DNA of 11,895 bases from an uncultured Bacteroidales bacterium (lineage in GTDB: Bacteria > Bacteroidota > Bacteroidia > Bacteroidales > UBA932), in the NCBI GenBank assembly GCA_946614205.1, contig CAMOGR010000145.1, positions 1 to 11,895 on the forward strand. Reading direction: 5' to 3'. Shown here one piece after another: positions 1-9,443 of the stretch. Within the stretch, counting starts at the first letter, position 1. Each line of letters opens with the position of its first letter. The position numbers and the translations under genes were made by a program. The notes below the pieces were generated by a model. That model was not told the origin of the DNA. It saw only the letters and a program-made list of their open reading frames with translations, and did not search any database.

Positions 1-1383
1 CCTGTGGCAGAATTCGCACATCGACTGAGCGATGCGGCGGCCTTTGTCGCTCCATTCTATGCCCCATTCTTCGTTGCCGACGCTCCAGAGAATGATGGAC
101 GGATGGTTGCGGTCGCGTTCTGTCATGCGCCGCAGGAGCCTGAGGTGTTCGTCGTTTATGCCGGTCAGGCGGTTTTCTTCAAGCACCAGCAGGCCCAGGC
201 TGTCGCATGCGTCGAGGAGCTCTGGAGCCGCAGGGTTGTGGCTTGTACGTATTGCGTTGACTCCTAACGCCTTGAGCTGCCTGAGCCGGTAGACCTGCAC
301 AGCGTCGGGAATGGCGCTGCCGACTCCCGGGTGATCCTGATGCTGGTTGACTCCCCGTATCTCCAGGCGCTTGCCGTTGAGCAGCAGGCCGTTGTCGGGG
401 TCGAATACGGCGCTGCGTATGCCGGTGGGGTTTTCGTACGTGTCTGCTATGGTGCCGTCAGGGAGCAGCACCTGCGTGCGGACGGTGTATAGATATGGGT
501 CCCCGGGGCTCCAGAGCCGTGGTCTGTCGATGTTCAGACTTGCCGTAGAGTTCGATTCGGCCTTTGCCTGAAGTATTGCGGAAGGTACGCTGACGCTTGC
601 GATGCAGGCACCGTCGGCATCGAGAAGCGTCTGCCTTAAAGAGTATTCCGCCGGCTCTGTGCCGTCGTTCCTTACGGTGGTTTCGACTGTAATCTGCGCC
701 TTGCCGAAGTCATCGCTGAGACTTGCGTGTACGAAAGTGCCGAAGGGAGCAACGTGCAGCGGGGCAGTCTTCTCAAGCCATACGTGCCTGTAGATGCCGG
801 CGCCTTCGTAGAACCATCCTTCTTCCAGGGTGGCGTCCACCCTTACGGCGACCAGGTTCTCCCCGCCGTAGCTGAGGTATTCCGAGATGTCGTAAACTTG
901 TGTCGTATAGCCACTTGGCTCGTGTCCGAGCCAGAAGCCGTTCACCCATATATCGGCGCTGCGGAAAATCCCGTCGAAGCGGAGGCTGATGTGCCTGCCG
1001 TCGTCTGATGCCGGAACGGTGAAGGTCTTGCGGTACCATCCGACGCTCGTTTCGGGATAGGCGTATCCGACCGTCTTGTAGCCATGGCTGTGGCTCGCAT
1101 TGCGCTCGAAGGGCAGGTCGACGACCCAGTCGTGCGGCAAGGTGACTTCCTTCCATTCGGCATCCCACTTGGATTTGTCGAAATCGGGGCTGTAGGGGCC
1201 CGCGTTGTGGATGGACGCCGCTTTTGTGAGGTAGTTGAAGTATTCCGTCCCGCATCCGAAATCGAGCGCAGGCGAGGAAGCGTTTCCGAATGCGAACTCC
1301 CAGCCGGTGTCGAAGCGTTCCCGTTCCCGGGCCGTCCCGCAAAGGGAAACAAGGAGCAATGCGAAGGTTATCAAGCGTTTCAT
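1..1383 (-). CDS. Secreted glycoside hydrolase family 2 (beta-galactosidase-like), N-terminal 461 residues, 3' end cut by the window
   Basis: Predicted exported retaining glycosidase, probably a beta-galactosidase or related exo-enzyme that trims glycans in the periplasm or at the cell surface. Residues 1-18 form a signal peptide (MKR, then a hydrophobic LITFALLLVSL core, likely cleavage after GTA). The N-terminal sugar-binding domain (about 25-210) carries LPHDW, GWYRKTF and DIWVNG. An immunoglobulin-like domain follows (about 215-320), then the start of the TIM barrel with RGVNQHQDHPG (from about 343) and AIRTSHNP (His382, Asn383). WSVGNEEW contains Glu438, which aligns with the acid/base Glu461 of E. 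coli LacZ. The nucleophile Glu and C-terminal domains lie beyond coordinate 1, so catalytic completeness cannot be judged. The ATG at 1383 is chosen because it starts the signal peptide. Family membership is secure. Substrate is inference; beta-glucuronidase or beta-mannosidase activity is possible. Confidence 0.95.
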   Translation of the reverse strand, partial: MKRLITFALLLVSLCGTARERERFDTGWEFAFGNASSPALDFGCGTEYFNYLTKAASIHNAGPYSPDFDKSKWDAEWKEVTLPHDWVVDLPFERNASHSHGYKTVGYAYPETSVGWYRKTFTVPASDDGRHISLRFDGIFRSADIWVNGFWLGHEPSGYTTQVYDISEYLSYGGENLVAVRVDATLEEGWFYEGAGIYRHVWLEKTAPLHVAPFGTFVHASLSDDFGKAQITVETTVRNDGTEPAEYSLRQTLLDADGACIASVSVPSAILQAKAESNSTASLNIDRPRLWSPGDPYLYTVRTQVLLPDGTIADTYENPTGIRSAVFDPDNGLLLNGKRLEIRGVNQHQDHPGVGSAIPDAVQVYRLRQLKALGVNAIRTSHNPAAPELLDACDSLGLLVLEENRLTGINDEHLRLLRRMTERDRNHPSIILWSVGNEEWGIEWSDKGRRIAQSMCEFCHR

Positions 1384-1389
1384 ACTTCG

Positions 1390-1397
1390 CAAATATA
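1390..1397 (-). promoter_or_regulatory. Possible Bacteroidota -7 box upstream of the glycoside hydrolase gene
   Basis: On the minus strand this reads TATATTTG, an exact fit to TAnnTTTG. Only six bases separate it from the ATG at 1383, so transcription would start at or very near the start codon and give an almost leaderless mRNA. No TTTG -33 element sits about 19-20 bases upstream; that stretch is the terminator of the preceding gene. The match could be chance in an A/T-rich spot. Confidence 0.3.
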
Positions 1398-1400
1398 AAG

Positions 1401-1435
1401 AAAAAAAAGGAGCCGGCATCTGTTGCCGGCTCCTT
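1401..1435 (-). terminator. Rho-independent terminator of the nucleobase transport operon
   Basis: Perfect 12-bp stem (1407-1418 with 1424-1435; GC-rich core ggagccggca/tgccggctcc) closing a 5-nt loop at 1419-1423. On the minus strand the stem runs into eight T residues (1408-1401, the first two within the stem). It begins 20 bp after the stop of the AzgA-type permease and is oriented to end that transcript. The plus-strand side has no comparable T run, so it looks one-directional. Confidence 0.93.
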
Positions 1436-1455
1436 CGTAAGCATTGAAGCAGTGC

Positions 1456-2796
1456 CTATATGAATATGTACTTGCAGATGAACAGCACCGCCAGCACCCA
1501 CATCGGGATGGAGATTTCCTTGAACTTGCCGCTCAGGGCGTGGGTGGCCACATAGGAAATGACGCCGATAAGGATACCGTCGCTGATGGAGTAGGCGAGG
1601 GGCATGAGGATGATGGTGAGGAATGCCGGGATGGCCTTGCAGTAGTCGTCCCAGTGGATTCTCTTGACGGAAGGCATCATCATTACGCCCACAATCACGA
1701 GTGCGGGGGCCGTGGCCGCTCCGGGTATCGCCAGGAAAATGGGGCTGAAGAAGAGTGCGAGTCCGAAGCATACCGCGATCGAGAATGCGGTGAGTCCGGT
1801 GCGTCCGCCTTCGCCTACGCCTGATGCGCTCTCGACGTAAGTCGTTGTGGTAGAGGTGCCGAGGCAGGCGCCGGCAACTGTTGCGATGGAGTCTGCCAAG
1901 AACATCTTTTCCATGTCGGGGACCTCGTCCCTTTCCACGAGACCTGCTCCCTGATGTACGCCGATGATGGTGCCCATGGTGTCGAACATGTCAATGAACA
2001 GGAAGGTGAAGACCACCACCAGCATATCCCAGCTGAGCACGTGGCTCCACTCGAATTTGCAGAAGATGGGGGCGACGCTGTCGGGAAGGGACAGGAGCCT
2101 GATGTTTCCGGCCTCGTTGCGGAGCAACTGCGTTACGGCTTCTCCGGTAGCGGGGTCCTTGATGAAAAGGCCGATTATGGAAGTGACGAGGATGCCGATG
2201 AGGATGCCTCCGCGTACCTTCGCCATCACGAGGCCTGCGGTGATGAACAGTCCGAGCAGACCGACAAGCGCCTTGCCCTCCGTGATGTTGCCGAGACTCA
2301 CCAGCGTTGCGTCATTATTGACGATTATACCGGCGTTCTGCAGGCCTATGAAAGCTATGAACAGGCCGATGCCAGCTCCGATCGCCTTCTTGAGGGTGCC
2401 GGGGATGGCATTCAGCAGCCAGGTGCGGAACTTGGTGAGCGTCAGGATGATGAACAGGATACCCTCGAGCAGGACCGCGGTCAGTGCGAACTGCCAGCTG
2501 TATCCCATGCCGAGGCAGACCGTATATACGAAGAATGCGTTGAGACCCATGCCGGGTGCGAGACCGAAAGGCTTCTTGGCGTAGAGAGCCATGACGAGCG
2601 TACCGACGATCGCAGCCAGGGCGGTGGCGGTGAATACTGCGCCGCCGGGCATGCCGTCGAGGGCGCTGAAAATTGCAGGGTTGACGGCCAGGATATAGGC
2701 CATCGTGAGGAAGGTGGTGATACCTGCTACGATCTCAGTGCGCACACTGTGCCTCGCTGAGTCGAATCCGAACAGCTTTTCGAAGGAAGGTTTCAT
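1456..2796 (-). CDS. NCS2-family purine permease, AzgA/PbuG type
   Basis: Inner-membrane proton symporter for purine bases (adenine, guanine or hypoxanthine by family). At 446 residues it has the usual length for the AzgA-like branch and is hydrophobic throughout, as expected for about 14 membrane segments. Diagnostic stretches are FGLAPGMGLNAFF (77-89), GAGIGLFIAFIGLQNAGI (140-157), the acidic substrate-site motif DMFDTMGTIIG (269-279), and GTSTTTTYVESASG followed by GEGGRTGL (313-335; Glu322 is the likely second binding-site acid). It ends in TAG. It is the last gene of the three-gene set: its start lies 12 bp after the stop of the outer-membrane gene, with no room for a separate promoter, and a strong terminator follows. 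Its pairing with a UraA-type carrier suggests complementary substrates. Which purine it carries cannot be read from the sequence. Confidence 0.94.
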   Translation of the reverse strand: MKPSFEKLFGFDSARHSVRTEIVAGITTFLTMAYILAVNPAIFSALDGMPGGAVFTATALAAIVGTLVMALYAKKPFGLAPGMGLNAFFVYTVCLGMGYSWQFALTAVLLEGILFIILTLTKFRTWLLNAIPGTLKKAIGAGIGLFIAFIGLQNAGIIVNNDATLVSLGNITEGKALVGLLGLFITAGLVMAKVRGGILIGILVTSIIGLFIKDPATGEAVTQLLRNEAGNIRLLSLPDSVAPIFCKFEWSHVLSWDMLVVVFTFLFIDMFDTMGTIIGVHQGAGLVERDEVPDMEKMFLADSIATVAGACLGTSTTTTYVESASGVGEGGRTGLTAFSIAVCFGLALFFSPIFLAIPGAATAPALVIVGVMMMPSVKRIHWDDYCKAIPAFLTIILMPLAYSISDGILIGVISYVATHALSGKFKEISIPMWVLAVLFICKYIFI

Positions 2797-2808
2797 AGCC
2801 CGGTCAGT

Positions 2809-3576
2809 TTAGAAGACCCACTTTGCACCAAGGCAGGGACGTGCCCAGAAGCCCTTGGAAGAACCGAAATCGTAGGAGAGTTCGACCTCGCCGCCGAGGT
2901 TGAGATTGGGGACGCCTATCCACTGGCCGACGTTGTACCAGAGCTGAGGCTCGGAAATGAATACTATCCTCGATTTTTCCGGAGAGGCAAGATTGCCCTT
3001 GGCGTCGTTGTAGAGTGTGTGATCTTGCCACCAGAAGTCGGCGAAGCCGCTGAAGCGCAGGCCCTGCACTCCGAACAGGTCCTGAAGGCCCCAGACAGCA
3101 GTGAACTGCATGGGCACCTGGCTCTTGAAGTCTGCGGGAAGCCCGCGGTAGTCGTTCCATTTATAGAGTACCTTCAAGTTGAGGGTGTTCTTGAAGTCGG
3201 CGCTGTGGATGAAATAATCTAGACCGGCTAGGAATGCGTTGTTGATCGAATAGGCGTTGTACACTCCGCCGTTGTACTCGACATGCAGGCTTAGGCCGCC
3301 CAATGCGGTGTTCTGCCAAAAGTTGAGGCAACGTGCAATTTCCATGTAGGTGCCGTTGGGAGAGACGACCTTCCCGTCCACCTTGTTGTTGAAGTCATAG
3401 TCGACAAAGAAGAAAGTGTTTCCCCAATTGTCGTTGTAGAAGCCTTCCAGAGTGGTGGTTACGTGCTGACGGTCACTGCCGAAGTCGTAAAACACCTGAA
3501 GGTTGGTCTGGGCCTTTGCCGCCTGGCCCAGGGCGAGTGTTGCAAATGCAACGGCGAAGAGTAATTTTTTAAACAT
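2809..3576 (-). CDS. DUF5020/Tsx-like outer-membrane beta-barrel, proposed nucleoside channel
   Basis: Predicted outer-membrane barrel of 255 residues. A signal peptide (residues 1-22) ends in AKA before Gln23. The mature protein shows alternating, aromatic-rich beta strands and ends in a terminal Phe (GAKWVF), the usual C-terminal signature for barrel assembly. The pattern matches DUF5020 as I remember it: TTTLEGFYNDNWGNTFFFVDYDF (split over 40-62), YMEIARCLNFW (77-87), LHVEYNGG (97-104), FSGFADFW (175-182), ISEPQLWYN (207-215). Several positions parallel E. coli Tsx, such as YLEYEAF..DW, FMEIEPRFSI and YIGFTNFDW, so a nucleoside channel is plausible. Its place between two nucleobase permeases (gaps 34 and 12 bp) supports this. 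Transport function is inference; only the exported barrel is directly visible. Tsx itself is somewhat longer (294 residues). Confidence 0.86.
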   Translation of the reverse strand: MFKKLLFAVAFATLALGQAAKAQTNLQVFYDFGSDRQHVTTTLEGFYNDNWGNTFFFVDYDFNNKVDGKVVSPNGTYMEIARCLNFWQNTALGGLSLHVEYNGGVYNAYSINNAFLAGLDYFIHSADFKNTLNLKVLYKWNDYRGLPADFKSQVPMQFTAVWGLQDLFGVQGLRFSGFADFWWQDHTLYNDAKGNLASPEKSRIVFISEPQLWYNVGQWIGVPNLNLGGEVELSYDFGSSKGFWARPCLGAKWVF

Positions 3577-3610
3577 AAAACGTAGTTTATGGGTTAATAT
3601 ATATAGGGTT

Positions 3611-4963
3611 TTACTTTCTCAAGGAAGGGTTGATTTCAAAGTCCACGGCCTTGTCTCCATCCGGGTTTGCGCCGAACTCATAGTCCTTGCCGGGCAGGAC
3701 TGCGTTGAGCACCACGCCCACGATTGCGGCGACAGCGAGGCCGCTGAGCTTGGTGAATCCGAGGTCGATGGCGTCGCCGGCTCCGTACTTGATGCCGATG
3801 GCGAGCACGAGAATCAGGGCTGCGACGATCACGTTGCGGCTCTTGGTAAAGTCGACCTTGTTCTCTACGATGTTGCGGACGCCGACGGCGGAAATCATAC
3901 CGTAGAGTACCAGCGAGACGCCTCCGATGGTGGATGCGGGCATGCAGGCGATGAGGGCGCTGAACTTGGGGCAGAAGCTCAGGATGATTGCGAAGACGGC
4001 GGCGATACGGATCACGCGCGGGTCATATACCTTGGTGAGGTTGAGAACGCCGGTGTTCTCTCCGTAGGTGGTATTTGCAGGAGCGCCGAACAGGGATGCC
4101 AGCATCGTTGCGAGGCCGTCGCCCATGAGGGTGCGGTGCAGACCGGGATCCTCCAGGAAATTCTCTTCCACTGTGGAGGAGATTGCGCACATGTCACCGA
4201 TGTGTTCCATCATGGTAGCCAGCGAGATGGGTACGATGGCGATGATTGCGCTCACGAGCAGGCCCCAGTTGGGATTGCTGAACACATGGAAGGCGGTGTT
4301 CTCCCAGCGGAAGGGGAGTCCCAGCCATGATGCTTCCTTCACGGCGCTGAAGTCGCACAGACCGAAGCAGGCGGCCACGATGTACGAGCCAAGTACGCCG
4401 AGCAGGATGGGTATGATGCGTATCATACCCTTGCCCCAGATGTTGCACACTATGATGATGGCGATGGCCAGAAGGGCTATCCACCAGTTGCTGTTGCAGT
4501 TCTGAATAGCGGAGCCGGAGAGGGTGAGGCCGATTGCGATGATGATGGGGCCGGTGACGATGGGCGGGAAGAAGCGCATCACTTTCTTGGCTCCGAATGC
4601 GGCGATCAGGCCTGCCAGGACAAAATAAATAATGCCTGCCGAGAAAACTCCGATGCAGGCATAAGGCAATGATTCTGAGGCGCTGAGCCCTTGCTGGGCT
4701 CCCATCGAGACTACCGCTGCGTAGCCGCCGAGGAAGGCGAAGGAGGACCCCAGGAAAGCCGGAACCCGCAGTTTGGTTAGGAAATGAAAAATTAAAGTGC
4801 CCAAACCTGCGAACAGCAAGGTGGCACTCATCGAAAGACCTGTGATTACAGGGACCAGGACTGTGGCTCCGAACATGGCGAACATGTGCTGGAGACCGAG
4901 GGTCAACATCTTGCCCTTACCAAGGGTACGGGCGTCATAGACGGCTTGAGGCGTTTGAGTCAT
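3611..4963 (-). CDS. uraA: NCS2-family uracil (or uracil/xanthine) permease, UraA-like
   Basis: Inner-membrane proton-coupled nucleobase importer of 450 residues. Recognisable NCS2 elements: GLQHMFAMFGATVLVPV (23-39), LGSSFAF (71-77), EHIGD (253-257), DPGLHRTLMGDGLAT (272-286), NTTYGENTGVL (297-307) and GGVSLVLYG (347-355). Glu253 and Glu302 align with E. coli UraA Glu241 and Glu290, which bind uracil. The position of UraA His245 is Asp257 here; I recall Asp at this place in many uracil/xanthine-type members, so uracil specificity is likely but not proven. It is the first gene of the three-gene operon, with its own promoter about 50 bp upstream. The outer-membrane barrel gene follows after 34 bp. 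The start at 4963 gives the normal short hydrophilic N-terminus of the family. Confidence 0.93.
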   Translation of the reverse strand: MTQTPQAVYDARTLGKGKMLTLGLQHMFAMFGATVLVPVITGLSMSATLLFAGLGTLIFHFLTKLRVPAFLGSSFAFLGGYAAVVSMGAQQGLSASESLPYACIGVFSAGIIYFVLAGLIAAFGAKKVMRFFPPIVTGPIIIAIGLTLSGSAIQNCNSNWWIALLAIAIIIVCNIWGKGMIRIIPILLGVLGSYIVAACFGLCDFSAVKEASWLGLPFRWENTAFHVFSNPNWGLLVSAIIAIVPISLATMMEHIGDMCAISSTVEENFLEDPGLHRTLMGDGLATMLASLFGAPANTTYGENTGVLNLTKVYDPRVIRIAAVFAIILSFCPKFSALIACMPASTIGGVSLVLYGMISAVGVRNIVENKVDFTKSRNVIVAALILVLAIGIKYGAGDAIDLGFTKLSGLAVAAIVGVVLNAVLPGKDYEFGANPDGDKAVDFEINPSLRK

Positions 4964-5016
4964 ATTGTATACACTAATTAAGAATGAATCCGATGCCGAT
5001 GGCTCTTATGACCGGA

Positions 5017-5047
5017 CAAAGATATATAAAAAAGCCAAACTTCCAAA
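5017..5047 (-). promoter_or_regulatory. Bacteroidota-type promoter of the uraA operon
   Basis: On the minus strand TTTG (5047-5044), a 19-base spacer, then TATCTTTG (5024-5017) matches the primary sigma factor consensus TTTG-N19-TAnnTTTG of this phylum. It lies between the rpoC terminator and uraA and predicts a leader of roughly 45 bases. A second TTTG at 5039-5036 leaves only 11 bases of spacer and is the poorer choice. The -33 box overlaps a perfect 10-base palindrome, aaaagctttt, at 5045-5054. Confidence 0.8.
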
Positions 5048-5086
5048 AGCTTTTTTTCCCCCTTTTGAAGGGCCCTCGCCGGGCAC

Positions 5087-5122
5087 AAAAAAAACGCCGG
5101 CCATACCCAGACCGGCGTTTTT
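5087..5122 (-). terminator. Rho-independent terminator of the rpoB-rpoC transcript
   Basis: Inverted repeat with core cgccgg (5095-5100) and ccggcg (5112-5117), extended by five A:T pairs (5090-5094 with 5118-5122), around an 11-nt loop. On the minus strand it leads into a run of eight T residues (5094-5087). It begins 16 bp after the rpoC stop codon. About 40 bp separate it from the uraA promoter, so rpoBC and the transport operon should be separate transcripts. Confidence 0.93.
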
Positions 5123-5138
5123 AATGGTAATCAAAGAT

Positions 5139-9422
<4,284 letters not shown>

Positions 9423-9443
9423 AATCGTGTATCGCTGATTTGA

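Noticed and set aside
1330..1383. Lipoprotein signal in the glycoside hydrolase (LVSLC near residues 11-15)
   Set aside because: The residue before Cys15 is Leu, where a lipobox needs a small residue (Gly, Ala or Ser). Cleavage by signal peptidase I after GTA fits better.
773..1771. 332-codon minus-strand frame spanning the end of the purine permease and the start of the glycoside hydrolase
   Set aside because: It lies in a shifted frame across two clear genes and the terminator. The product is rich in Arg, His, Pro and Gly with no recognisable motif, typical of an out-of-frame read of GC-rich DNA.
1954..2760. 268-codon plus-strand open frame opposite the purine permease
   Set aside because: It is codon-aligned with the permease on the opposite strand. 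Its very acidic and Gln/Glu/Asp-rich product mirrors hydrophobic codons and shows no family motif.
3503..4330. Plus-strand open frame opposite uraA and the 5' end of the barrel gene
   Set aside because: It is codon-aligned with uraA on the other strand, and its acidic, Gly/Ala/Val-rich product is the usual mirror of membrane-protein codons.
4964..5012. Possible riboswitch or PyrR-type leader before uraA
   Set aside because: The predicted leader is only about 45 bases, too short for a purine riboswitch aptamer plus expression platform. I see only the palindrome tgtataca (4966-4973) and a short direct repeat, with no stable alternative hairpins.
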